This document shows positions 1 to 8,273 of a stretch of DNA of 64,000 nucleotides, piece after piece. The notes beneath the pieces are model-generated. The model had not been told where the DNA came from and ran no database searches. It was given only the letters and a program-made list of their open reading frames with translations. This DNA comes from Nocardia brasiliensis. GTDB taxonomy: Bacteria; Actinomycetota; Actinomycetes; Mycobacteriales; Mycobacteriaceae. Position numbers and translations under genes: made by a program. Location: contig NZ_CP046171.1 of NCBI RefSeq assembly GCF_011801125.1, positions 3,038,001-3,102,000 on the forward strand, read 5' to 3'. Each line of letters begins with the position of its first letter. The first letter of the stretch is position 1.

Positions 1-750
1 CGGGCGCAGGAGGCCGGCGGTCGAGCGGGTCAACTCGCTCTGGCCGGTCTCGGCCGGGTCGCGCGGCGCGCGGAACTGCGCGCCGCGCCGCGGTTGACGC
101 GGGTGATCGCCAACTCGCACGCGGTCGCCGAGCGGGTGCGCGAGTGGTGGGGTCTGTCCGCCGCCGTGGTCAATCCGCCGGTGCGCATCGACCGTTTCAC
201 CCCGGACGCCGGGCTGCCTCGCGAGAACTTCTTCTTGTTCGCCGGCCGTCTGGTGCCCTACAAGCGGGCCGACCTCGCCATCAAGGCGGCGCAGCGCGCG
301 GGCCGGCGCTTGGTCGTCCTGGGGGAGGGCAGACATCGCCCGTACCTCGAGTCCATCGCCGGACCCGAGACCACGTTCCTCGGCGCGGCCTCCGACGCGG
401 TGCTGCTTGACTGCTATCGCCGTTGTCGGGCGCTGCTCATGCCGGGGGTGGAGGATTTCGGCATCGTCCCGGTGGAGGCGATGGCGTGCGGCACACCGGT
501 ACTCGCGGTCGGTGCGGGCGGTGCGCTCGACACCGTGCTGCCCGGCGCCACCGGCGAGTATCTCGCGGCGGGCGAGGACGAGTTGGTGGTCACCGGGCTC
601 GCTCGCCGGATGCGGGAATTCGATTCCGCCGCTTACGATTCCGTCGCGATCCGGGCGCACGCGACCACGTTCTCGCCCGCGGCGTTCCGTGCTCGCCTCG
701 CCGACGCGGTGGCCCGCACCCTCGATCGGGAGCGCGACCCGCGCGGCTGA
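1..750 (+). CDS. GT4-family glycosyltransferase, 5' truncated by window
   Basis: The reading frame is open from base 1, so the N-terminus lies outside the window and the TTG at 94 is not the true start. About 249 C-terminal residues are visible. They form the second Rossmann half of a GT-B glycosyltransferase: the NPPVRIDRF and YKRADLAIKAA segments, then the EDFGIVPVE motif, which matches the E-x7-E signature of retaining GT4 enzymes, followed by ACGTPV. By family it transfers a sugar from a nucleotide sugar, often in cell-envelope glycan or glycolipid assembly. The acceptor cannot be read from the sequence. It ends 130 bp before the next gene and has no evident tie to the polyketide cluster. 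The family call is firm; substrate is unknown. Confidence 0.85.
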   Translation, partial: RAQEAGGRAGQLALAGLGRVARRAELRAAPRLTRVIANSHAVAERVREWWGLSAAVVNPPVRIDRFTPDAGLPRENFFLFAGRLVPYKRADLAIKAAQRAGRRLVVLGEGRHRPYLESIAGPETTFLGAASDAVLLDCYRRCRALLMPGVEDFGIVPVEAMACGTPVLAVGAGGALDTVLPGATGEYLAAGEDELVVTGLARRMREFDSAAYDSVAIRAHATTFSPAAFRARLADAVARTLDRERDPRG

Positions 751-805
751 CGGTCGCCGCTGTCGGCGGATCGATCGGCACATACGCGTCTTCCCGCACG
801 ACTGA

Positions 806-824
806 GGCGGCGAACTGGGCCGCC
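806..824 (+). terminator. weak hairpin after the GT4 gene
   Basis: GGCGGC (806-811) pairs with GCCGCC (819-824) around a 7-nt loop, 56 bp after the glycosyltransferase stop. A shorter CGCCG/CGGCG hairpin sits at 755-768. Neither has a T-tract, and short GC hairpins are common by chance in DNA of this composition. Confidence 0.25.
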
Positions 825-880
825 GCAATGCGGTCGCCCGGGGCGCGGCGTGATCGCTACCATCGCGGGCGGGAGGTGCG

Positions 881-1723
881 GTGGACACGGTGCGGTGGGT
901 GGACACGGTGCGGTGGTCGGAGGCGGAATCCGACGCGTACGACGAGCGCCGCGCGGCCGCCGTCGAGCGGGAGCGGGCGCGGCGCGTGGCGGTGGTGGCG
1001 GCGTCGAACGCGGCCGTGGGTCCGGAGCATCCGGAGACCTTGGCGGCACGGGCTGATTTGCTCGACTACTGCGCGGATCAGCACCTCGGCGAGGTGCTCG
1101 ACGACGCGACCGCCCTGGAACGGGTGTGCCTGCGGGTGCTTGGCGCCGACCATCGGGTGAGCATCGCGGTGCGGGCCGTGCGGGCGGTCGAGCGGATCGA
1201 GTCCGACGCGGAGGCGCCCGCCGCGGTGCGCACGCTCGCGTCGCTGGTCGAGCGGCAGTGCGGCATCCTCGGTCCGGCCGATCCGGAAACGTTGCGACTG
1301 CGTCGGCTCCTGCTGGCACGTACTTGGCGGCACTATGAACTTGCCGGCGCGGGCGAGCCGGAAACCCGCGCGCGGCAGTGGGCCGAGCTGGTCGCCGACC
1401 ACGCGCGGCTGCTCGGCCCCGGCCATCCCGACACGCTGACCTGCTGGGAGCAGGAAGCCGCCGACTACTGCGAGTTCGGTGCTCATGTGCCCGAAGCCCG
1501 GCATTACGCCGCGCTGGCCGCCGATCGCACCCGGCTGCTCGGCGCGACGCATCCGGACACGCTGCGCAGCAGGACCGACCACGTGACCAGCTTGTTCGAG
1601 ACCGGCGACACGGCGGACCGCGCACTGTGGGCGCGATTGCACGTCGAATTGGTAGCTGATTGCGTACGGGTGCTCGGTCGCGACGACCCGCGCACCCAGC
1701 GAGCGGTGGAATCCGTGCCGTGA
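881..1723 (+). CDS. TPR-like repeat protein, function unknown
   Basis: This 280-residue soluble protein has a degenerate repeat of about 42-45 residues. Its hallmark is an LG-x-x-H/D-P-x-T-L block: GPEHPETL, LGPADPETL, LGPGHPDTL, LGATHPDTL and LGRDDPRT. Such blocks are typical of the TPR_10/TPR_12 arrays found behind NB-ARC NTPases in actinobacteria, but no NTPase domain is present here. The likely role is protein-protein interaction. The start is GTG with GGGAGG upstream at 871-876. The first 36 bases are a perfect tandem duplication, so a second in-frame GTG occurs at 899. The gene lies between the GT4 gene and the SARP regulator and may not belong to the cluster. Confidence 0.65.
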   Translation: MDTVRWVDTVRWSEAESDAYDERRAAAVERERARRVAVVAASNAAVGPEHPETLAARADLLDYCADQHLGEVLDDATALERVCLRVLGADHRVSIAVRAVRAVERIESDAEAPAAVRTLASLVERQCGILGPADPETLRLRRLLLARTWRHYELAGAGEPETRARQWAELVADHARLLGPGHPDTLTCWEQEAADYCEFGAHVPEARHYAALAADRTRLLGATHPDTLRSRTDHVTSLFETGDTADRALWARLHVELVADCVRVLGRDDPRTQRAVESVP

Positions 1724-1966
1724 GAACCGCCGTCGAACGTCGCGGTTGTATGGATTGTCTGATTTATCCCGGGCGTGCGCGAGACCGCTTATATGTTCTT
1801 CTGATTCGATTGCTATCGCGTTAGCAAATTTCCGGAATCAAGGGTGTAATCCGCGTCACATTGTCCGATTTGCTGGTAGTCGTCCAACTGCCCGCATGTT
1901 CGAATGTGCTGAGCGGGGCTAACTATCAGGATTCAATGGGATTTGCCGGAAGATCCAGGAGTTTGG
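1724..1966 (+). promoter_or_regulatory. AT-rich region upstream of the SARP gene with an operator-like palindrome
   Basis: This 243-bp gap is clearly richer in A and T than its surroundings and contains no convincing ORF. AACCGC (1725-1730) can pair with GCGGTT (1742-1747) as a weak terminator for the TPR gene. At 1810-1827, TTGCTA and TAGCAA form perfect 6-bp arms around TCGCGT, which looks like a dimeric regulator site. I could not identify confident -35 and -10 boxes. It is the likely promoter and control region of the pathway regulator at 1967. Confidence 0.5.
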
Positions 1967-3751
1967 ATGTTCGTCTCAACGCTCGGCAGACTGCAAGTCA
2001 CCGTGGACGATGGTGAGATTACACCGACCGCGCCGAAGTTGCGGAGTCTGCTCGCGCTGCTCGCGGTCCGGCGAAACAGAATCGTGCCCACCGGCGTGCT
2101 GGTGGAAGAACTGTGGAACGACGAGGCGCCCGTCAGCGCGCTCGCCACCTTGCAAACCTACGTCTACCAACTGCGAAAACTGTTGCAGGCGCACGGCGCC
2201 AACGGGCGCGACGTGCTGCGCTGGCATCCGCTCGGATACGAGATCCGGCTGGCCGATCACGAACTCGATATCGCCGCGTTCGAGCAGCTCGCCGAGCGGG
2301 CCAGGGATCAACTGTCCGACGGCGCCGTGGTGGAGGCCTTGCAGTCCGCCTCGAACGCCGCGGCGCTGTGCACCGGAACGCCGCTGTACGACATCTGCGC
2401 CGGCCCGATCCTTGAGCCGGAGATCAACCGGTTGCGCGAATCGTTGTTGCAGGTCACGCAGTTGCGGGTGGAGGCGCGGATGCGCCTGGGCCACCACAGG
2501 GACCTGATCGGCGAGCTGAAGTTGCTGTGCGGCGAGCATCCCTATCACGAAGGGCTGCACGGCAACCTGATGACCTGCCTGCACCGCTGTGGCCGCAGGT
2601 CGGAGGCGCTCGAGGTGTACCACCTGCTGCGTTCCAACCTGAGTGCGGAGTTGGGCATCGAACCGTCCGCCGCGATCCAGGACCTGCAGCGCGGATTGCT
2701 CGACGGCGCACCGGAACAGGCCACCGCCGAGGTCCGCACGGCCGTGGCGCCCGCGCAATTGCCGAGGGATCTGTCCGACTTCTCCGGTCGTGCCGACGAA
2801 ACGAAACGCCTCACCGAACTGCTGACCAGCGATGTGGCCGTGACCGCCGCGGTGGTCACCGTCACCGGCGGGCCCGGCGTCGGGAAATCGGCGTTGGCGA
2901 TCCACGCGGGGCACTCCGTGCGCAGCCATTTCCCGGACGGTCAGCTCTATGTGGACTTTCGGGAAGGCACCCACGGTTCGTTCCGAATTCTGGGGCGGTT
3001 TCTGCGTGCGGTGGGATTCGCCGCTGGGCATTTGCCCGACGAACTGGACGAGCGGGCCGAGTTGTTCCGCAGTTGGGCGGCGGGTCGCCGCGTGCTCATC
3101 GTGCTCGACAATGTCACCACCCGTGGTCAGGTCCGGCAATTGCTCGCGGGCGGTCCCGGTAGCGCGGTATTGATCACCGGAACATTTCGCGCGGTCGCGG
3201 GTATCGAAGGCGCGACGCCGATCGAACTCGAGGCGCCAGACTTGGGGCAGAGCAACGAAATTCTTTCCGCGATCATCGGTCCGGACCGGATGAGCGCGGA
3301 AACCGAAGCCGCGGAACGCATCATCGCCTACTGCGATCGAAACCCGCTGGCGTTGCGTATTGTCGGCGCGAAATTGGCGACCAACCGTTTGCTGTCGCTG
3401 GCCATGCTCGCCGATCGGCTCGCCGATCCCCGGCGCCGCCTGCACCAGCTGGAGTTCCTCGACTGGAGCATGACCCGCACGGTGTCGACCGGCTACCGCG
3501 AGTTGGACGCGCCCGCGCGGGCGCTGCTCAACGCCGCGGTGGCAGCGGGGTCGCGCACGCTCACCATGACCAGGGCAGAACAGTTGTGCGCGCCGGGACA
3601 GTGGTCGGCGGACAGCGCGATCGAGCAGTTGCTCCAGAACGGGCTGGTGCGCTGCAATTGGGGTGTCGTCGGCGTGGACAGCTTCGACATTCCCGATCTC
3701 GTCGCCTGCTATGTGGCCGAAGTGGCCGGACCGAATACCGAGGCTTGTTAA
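1967..3751 (+). CDS. SARP-family regulator with NB-ARC domain (short AfsR type)
   Basis: Probable pathway-specific activator of 594 residues. It opens with an OmpR-type winged-helix DNA-binding domain (about residues 1-90, TLGRLQVTVDDGEI...PTAPKLRSLLALL), followed by a bacterial transcriptional activation domain (about 95-245) and an NB-ARC ATPase with P-loop GGPGVGKSALA near residue 300 and a VLIVLDNV Walker B. It lacks the C-terminal TPR region of full AfsR (about 990 residues). I chose ATG 1967 over TTG 1943 because AGGAG at 1956-1960 is well spaced from it and the protein then begins at the usual SARP N-terminus. SARPs bind direct repeats next to the -35 box; TCGA-containing repeats occur at 10819-10925, 24186-24242 and 41566-41607. 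Its stop codon overlaps that of the convergent A-KR-T gene by 2 bp. Confidence 0.93.
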   Translation: MFVSTLGRLQVTVDDGEITPTAPKLRSLLALLAVRRNRIVPTGVLVEELWNDEAPVSALATLQTYVYQLRKLLQAHGANGRDVLRWHPLGYEIRLADHELDIAAFEQLAERARDQLSDGAVVEALQSASNAAALCTGTPLYDICAGPILEPEINRLRESLLQVTQLRVEARMRLGHHRDLIGELKLLCGEHPYHEGLHGNLMTCLHRCGRRSEALEVYHLLRSNLSAELGIEPSAAIQDLQRGLLDGAPEQATAEVRTAVAPAQLPRDLSDFSGRADETKRLTELLTSDVAVTAAVVTVTGGPGVGKSALAIHAGHSVRSHFPDGQLYVDFREGTHGSFRILGRFLRAVGFAAGHLPDELDERAELFRSWAAGRRVLIVLDNVTTRGQVRQLLAGGPGSAVLITGTFRAVAGIEGATPIELEAPDLGQSNEILSAIIGPDRMSAETEAAERIIAYCDRNPLALRIVGAKLATNRLLSLAMLADRLADPRRRLHQLEFLDWSMTRTVSTGYRELDAPARALLNAAVAAGSRTLTMTRAEQLCAPGQWSADSAIEQLLQNGLVRCNWGVVGVDSFDIPDLVACYVAEVAGPNTEAC

Positions 3752-6700
3752 CGGCCCGCGTGCAACGCGCCCGCCAGGGCGCCGAGAGTAGTTGCGGCGA
3801 AGAACATCTCATGCGGAATCGCGGTGTCGAGCGCACCCTCGAGCCGGGCGTGCACCTGCACCATCTGCACCGAGGTGCGGCCGAGAGCACTGAGGGGGGT
3901 GTGCGCGGACAGCGGTAGTCCGGTGAATCCGTCCAGTGCCTGGATCATGTGTGTGAGGGTCGTCGCGGCCGCCGGTGTGAGATCGGCGCGCGGTGTCGCC
4001 GCCGCCGGCTCGGTCAATGCCAGGTCGCGGGTGTCGTCGATGAGTGCACGGACATCGGTGCCGCGCCGGTCGATGCCGATCTGGTAGTCGCCGGGCGGGC
4101 GGCACAGCGTCTCCATGGTCAGCCCGACCGCGTCGCCGGGCCGCATCGCGAGGAAGCCGCGTGCCGCCGCGGCGGCCTCGTAACGATTGCCCGCGTTGAC
4201 ACCCGTTGCGCGCCAGAGGCTCCAGGCGAGCCGGGTGATCGGTGTGCGGTCCCCGCGGCGCAGCTGCGTGGTGAGCGCGCGGGAGATCGCGTTGGTCGCG
4301 GCGTAGGCGGCGCAGCCTGCCGCGGGGAACTCGCCCATCAACGAGGAACCGATGATCAGGTGGGCGCCGGGCCGTTGCCGGAGCAGTTCCGCGGCGATCA
4401 CCAGGCCACGGAGGTGGCCGGTGGTGGTGAGGTCCCAGTCCGCGGCCTGCTCCGCGCGCAACGGCCGCAGGCGGTACTCGCCCGCCAGGTGGACGATGCC
4501 GTCCAGCGGTGCGCCCCACCGGGCCTCGGCACCGGCGACCGCGGCGCGCACGGCGGCGTCGTCGCGGAGATCGACCGCCGCGTACTCGACCTGCGCGTCG
4601 TTGCGTGTATCGCGGTGCCACACAGCGTTTTCCGTCGAGTCGATGGAGCGGCGGCCGATGACGAGCACCTGGGCGCGCCAGGTGGCGACGAGGCTGCGCA
4701 CCAGTTCGGTGCCGATGCCGCCCGTGCCGCCGAACACGACATAGCGGCCCTGCGCGCGCAGCGAACTCGGCGCGCTGACCGGTGCGTCGATCTTGGTCAG
4801 CGCGGGCAGGTACGGACGGCCCTGTCGCCAGGCGAGTTCCGGGTAGGCGGTGCTGTGATCGGCGAGCGCGGCGGCCAAGTCGGCCGCGGTGTGTTCCGGT
4901 GCGGTCTCGGCCAGATCGATGTGCACGGCCTCGCTGCCGGGATACTCCTGGCGGTAGACCGCGGTGACGGCCGCGGCGGCGGCCGCCGCGACCGTGCCGG
5001 ATTCGGTGCCGGTGAGCACGTGCGCACCGCGGCTCACCGTGATCAGCCGCGGCACCGAGCCGTCCTGCGTGCAGCATTGGATCGCGCTGATCAGATGCTT
5101 TGTGCTCGACTCTGTTTCGGGCGCGAGGCTCCACAGGTAGAGAGCCGTCTGCGGCGTGCCGAGCTCGGCACGGACCACCGCCCAGTGCTCGTCGAGCTCC
5201 GGGTCGATGACGTAGCCGTCCTCGGTGCGGCCGAAGGCCGCGCCCTTCCGGACGAACAGGTATCGACCAGGCACCTGCCTGGCGAATTCCGCCGCGACAC
5301 CGGATTCGTCGGCGAACAGCACGACGGGGCCGCGTAGGCCGGTGTGCTGCCGCGGCGACGGCGGCACCGGTCCCCAGCGGGTCACATAGACGCAGTCGGG
5401 GGTGGTGCCGGACGAGCCGTCGCTGACGACGTACGCGGCGAGTTCGCCGTCGGCCAGCCTGCGGGCCAGCACCGCGCGCTGGACCTTGCCGCCGGTGGTG
5501 CGCGGGAACTCGGCCGCGGGGACGGCGGCGATGACGCCGACCGGCAGGCCGAGCCGCTCGCCGACCGTCGCGGTGATCCGCGCGGCGGTGTGCTGTTGCG
5601 CACCGGAATCGACGGGCACGTAACAGATTCCGAGCAGTTCGGTGCCGAGCTCGGGATCGGCGACACCCACCGCGGCGACGCAGCCGCGCCGGACGCCGTC
5701 GATCTCGTGCACGAGCTCTTCGATGGTGTGGCTGTGGTATTTCGCGCCGTTGACCACCACCACGTCCTTCGCCCGGCCGGTGATCACGAGCTTGCCGTCG
5801 GCGAGGAACGCCAGGTCACCGGTGTCGAGCCAGCCGTCGTCGGTGAACGCGGCGGCATTGGCCGCTGGGCTGTCCAGATACCCCGGCGTCACCCGGCTGC
5901 CGCATACTTGCAGGCGTCCGATCGTGTATTCGTCCAGAGGGCGCAGGGTTTCGTCGACGATGCGCAACCGGCTGCCCGGTGCGGGTGCGCCCATACTGAC
6001 GTAGTCGATGCCGTGATGGGTCACCACGTTGTCCGCGGCGTCGAAGTAGGCGCACGAGGCGGCCGTCGCGGTTTCCGCCATGCCCCACATGTGCACGAAG
6101 CTCGCCGCCGATACCCCGAAACGCGCCATCTCCGCAAGGAATTCGGTGACCACCGCCGGGATGCACTGTTCGCCCGCGTTGAGCAGGGTGCGCAGTGTCG
6201 ACAGGTCCCACCGGCGCTGCGGCGCTCGCGCGAGCGCCGCGGTCAGCATCCGGTAGCCGAAGTTGGCCGACCAGGTGTGCGCGACCCGATACCGTTGCAG
6301 CAGATCGAGCCAGCGCAACGGCGCGGCGGTGATGTAGTCGGTGCGCGCGTGCACGCTCGTGCAGCCGAGCACCGCGTCCCGCAGCAGGTACATGACCAGG
6401 GCGGGGGCGTGATCGAAGGGCAGCCAGTTCAGGCTGGTCTCACCGCTGCGGATCAGGTCGACCTGGCGGGCCGCCAGCGCGTTCTCGACGATCGCCCGAT
6501 GGGTGAGCTGAATCAGTTTGGGGCGTCCGGTACTACCGGAGGAGAGCACCAGCACCGCGACGTCGTCCGGGTCGGGCGTGTGCACGTCGTCGGCGCGCAG
6601 CGGTGCCGCCGTGCACAATTCGGCGACCGTGGCGGCGCCGTCCAGTCGGGCCGCGAGTTCGGCGGAGGTGACGATCGGTGCGCCGGAGAGGCGCTCGGAC

Positions 6701-7377
6701 AGTGCGACGAGCGCGCCGGGGTCGTCGCCGGCCGGCTCCACTGCGGTGACCGGGACGAAGCCGCCGAGCAGGCAACCCCACACCGCCACCACGTAATCGG
6801 CCAGATCGCTCAGCGCCAGTACGACTTTCGCGCCGGGCAGCATGCTGCGCCGGGCCAGTCCGGCGGCCAGGCACAGTCCGCGTTCGAGCAGCCGGTCGTA
6901 AGGCAGCCGGGTGTCGCCGGCGGGCCCGACGGTCACCACGCAATGTCCGGTGGTGGCCGCCGCCAGCAGCGCCTCCGGGAGGGTGCGCGGGTCCGACCGG
7001 GTGACAACGAGTTCGGGCCCGGCCGCCTGGGCGAGGCGACGGATCGTCTGGGGCGCGCCATCGTCGTCGTGCTCCGGTCGCGCGACGACCACCCGCCGGT
7101 GCCCGAGCGGATAACGCACGGGCACCCAGTCGTCGGCGGTCTGCGCCCGCGGCAGTGCCGCGCGGTCGGGTGCGCCGTCGGGCAGCCGGGGAATCCGCCG
7201 CAGCACCCGCACCGTGATCCCCGGCGTGCGGCCCAGTTCCCGCTGCAGCGCGAGCGGGTCTGCATCGGCGGAAGGCACGACGTAGACCTGGAATTCGCCG
7301 GGCACGGCGGCGGGCAGCGCGAGGCAGTCCAGCACGTCGGGCCTGGCGAAGATCTGCTGGACGAACGCCGTGCTCAT
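3748..7377 (-). CDS. A-KR-T tridomain enzyme (adenylation, ketoreductase, carrier)
   Basis: A 1,209-residue multidomain enzyme. The first ~110 residues are a linker ending RIPRLPDGAPDRAAL, which resembles the tail of another adenylation domain. An acyl-AMP-forming domain follows (AMP motif LSSGSTGRPKL near residue 280; catalytic lysine in FPRTTGGKVQR near 600). Next come a two-part ketoreductase (FGGTGGIG near 880; Ser in GSSLMG; Tyr and Asn in AAYAATN) and a carrier domain with Ser in GRTSVQM near 1,165. A-KR-T order is known from cereulide- and valinomycin-type modules, where an alpha-keto acid is loaded and reduced to an alpha-hydroxyacyl thioester. Whether that holds here is inference. 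ATG 7377 overlaps the NAT stop; an upstream extension to 7773 would run through the NAT gene. It is last in the operon 10766-3748. Confidence 0.9.
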   Translation of the reverse strand: MSTAFVQQIFARPDVLDCLALPAAVPGEFQVYVVPSADADPLALQRELGRTPGITVRVLRRIPRLPDGAPDRAALPRAQTADDWVPVRYPLGHRRVVVARPEHDDDGAPQTIRRLAQAAGPELVVTRSDPRTLPEALLAAATTGHCVVTVGPAGDTRLPYDRLLERGLCLAAGLARRSMLPGAKVVLALSDLADYVVAVWGCLLGGFVPVTAVEPAGDDPGALVALSERLSGAPIVTSAELAARLDGAATVAELCTAAPLRADDVHTPDPDDVAVLVLSSGSTGRPKLIQLTHRAIVENALAARQVDLIRSGETSLNWLPFDHAPALVMYLLRDAVLGCTSVHARTDYITAAPLRWLDLLQRYRVAHTWSANFGYRMLTAALARAPQRRWDLSTLRTLLNAGEQCIPAVVTEFLAEMARFGVSAASFVHMWGMAETATAASCAYFDAADNVVTHHGIDYVSMGAPAPGSRLRIVDETLRPLDEYTIGRLQVCGSRVTPGYLDSPAANAAAFTDDGWLDTGDLAFLADGKLVITGRAKDVVVVNGAKYHSHTIEELVHEIDGVRRGCVAAVGVADPELGTELLGICYVPVDSGAQQHTAARITATVGERLGLPVGVIAAVPAAEFPRTTGGKVQRAVLARRLADGELAAYVVSDGSSGTTPDCVYVTRWGPVPPSPRQHTGLRGPVVLFADESGVAAEFARQVPGRYLFVRKGAAFGRTEDGYVIDPELDEHWAVVRAELGTPQTALYLWSLAPETESSTKHLISAIQCCTQDGSVPRLITVSRGAHVLTGTESGTVAAAAAAAVTAVYRQEYPGSEAVHIDLAETAPEHTAADLAAALADHSTAYPELAWRQGRPYLPALTKIDAPVSAPSSLRAQGRYVVFGGTGGIGTELVRSLVATWRAQVLVIGRRSIDSTENAVWHRDTRNDAQVEYAAVDLRDDAAVRAAVAGAEARWGAPLDGIVHLAGEYRLRPLRAEQAADWDLTTTGHLRGLVIAAELLRQRPGAHLIIGSSLMGEFPAAGCAAYAATNAISRALTTQLRRGDRTPITRLAWSLWRATGVNAGNRYEAAAAARGFLAMRPGDAVGLTMETLCRPPGDYQIGIDRRGTDVRALIDDTRDLALTEPAAATPRADLTPAAATTLTHMIQALDGFTGLPLSAHTPLSALGRTSVQMVQVHARLEGALDTAIPHEMFFAATTLGALAGALHAGR

Positions 7378-8273
7378 CGGGCCGCGTCGGCGTCGGCGCG
7401 AGCCGGTGCCCAGTCGTCCCGGAAACGCTGGGCCGACCACTCCGTGACCACGCGCTGCCACAACGCCGCCCGTGCCGCGGGATCGTCGGGGACGCGCAGC
7501 CGAAAGACCGTGGCCAACGTGTCGAAATAGTCGTCCTGGTCGCCGATGGTGCGGATGGCGCGGCCCGCCGCGGTGACCTTCGACAGCTGGGTGCCGATCA
7601 ACTCGTCGAAACCGCTCTGGTCGTGCCGCTTCACCCAGCCGTAGCGGAAGAAGATCGCCATGTCGGTTTCGGCCATGCGGGTGTAGATCTCGGCCAGCTC
7701 GGCGTGATCCACCTCGGTCAGCGCGAAATCGACGCCGCGGCAGGACTCGTGCCGGTCGTAGTCGAAGCGCCACCAGCGCGGGTCGAGCTGCGACGGTCGC
7801 AGCCGATAGCGGAACTCGCCGCGCGGATAGTCGCCCGCGACGAGCGGCAGCGGACGCGAGAAGCCCTCGCCCGCACCGACATCGAGTAGCCAGCGCCCCT
7901 CCGGGTTGTCGGTCGCGGGCAGGTTGTCGACGGTGAGCACGACGTGCGTGCCGGTGGGTGGCTGGGCGCTCGCGGCGAACCGGCTCTGGGTCGCCGCCGG
8001 ACGCAGCCGCACGTCGAAGCCGAGCCGGTCGAGCAGCCAGCCGAACGCGCCGTTGAGGTGGTAGCAGATGCCGCCGAGCCCCTGCTCGACGATGCGGTCG
8101 ACCGCATCGTCTACCGCGATGGACGGTGTGTGCCAGAGCGTTTCGAACGGAATCCGCGCGGTATGGGCGGCGTGCAAGGCGTCGAGCGCCGCGGGGGAAG
8201 GGGCGGGCGCGGTAGCGAAGCCGAGCCTGTCGAGGTAGGCGCCGATCCGTGGGTCGTCAGTGACCGCGGACAT
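7374..8273 (-). CDS. arylamine N-acetyltransferase-family acyltransferase
   Basis: This 299-residue protein has the NAT cysteine-histidine-aspartate triad: Cys70 in GGICYHLNGAFGW, His110 in GTHVVLTV and Asp131 in LLDVGAGEG. NATs move an acyl group from a thioester to an amine. In antibiotic clusters the fold is reused as an amide synthase or acyltransferase, RifF being the known case. Here it sits between a free condensation domain (17-bp overlap) and the A-KR-T enzyme (4-bp overlap), so it is translationally coupled to both. It may take the carrier-bound acyl group and transfer it to an amine, perhaps the aminosugar made by the DesI-like pathway; that acceptor is a guess. The family assignment is firm. 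Confidence 0.9.
   Translation of the reverse strand: MSAVTDDPRIGAYLDRLGFATAPAPSPAALDALHAAHTARIPFETLWHTPSIAVDDAVDRIVEQGLGGICYHLNGAFGWLLDRLGFDVRLRPAATQSRFAASAQPPTGTHVVLTVDNLPATDNPEGRWLLDVGAGEGFSRPLPLVAGDYPRGEFRYRLRPSQLDPRWWRFDYDRHESCRGVDFALTEVDHAELAEIYTRMAETDMAIFFRYGWVKRHDQSGFDELIGTQLSKVTAAGRAIRTIGDQDDYFDTLATVFRLRVPDDPAARAALWQRVVTEWSAQRFRDDWAPARADADAAR

Noticed and set aside
5344..7530. 728-codon plus-strand ORF
   Set aside because: It lies antisense to the A-KR-T gene. Its translation is Arg/Gly/His-rich low-complexity sequence with no domains, typical of the mirror frame of high-GC genes.
7378..7773. N-terminal extension of the A-KR-T protein to 7773
   Set aside because: It would overlap the NAT gene out of frame and reads as Arg-rich shadow sequence. 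ATG 7377 overlaps the NAT stop and begins a sensible protein.
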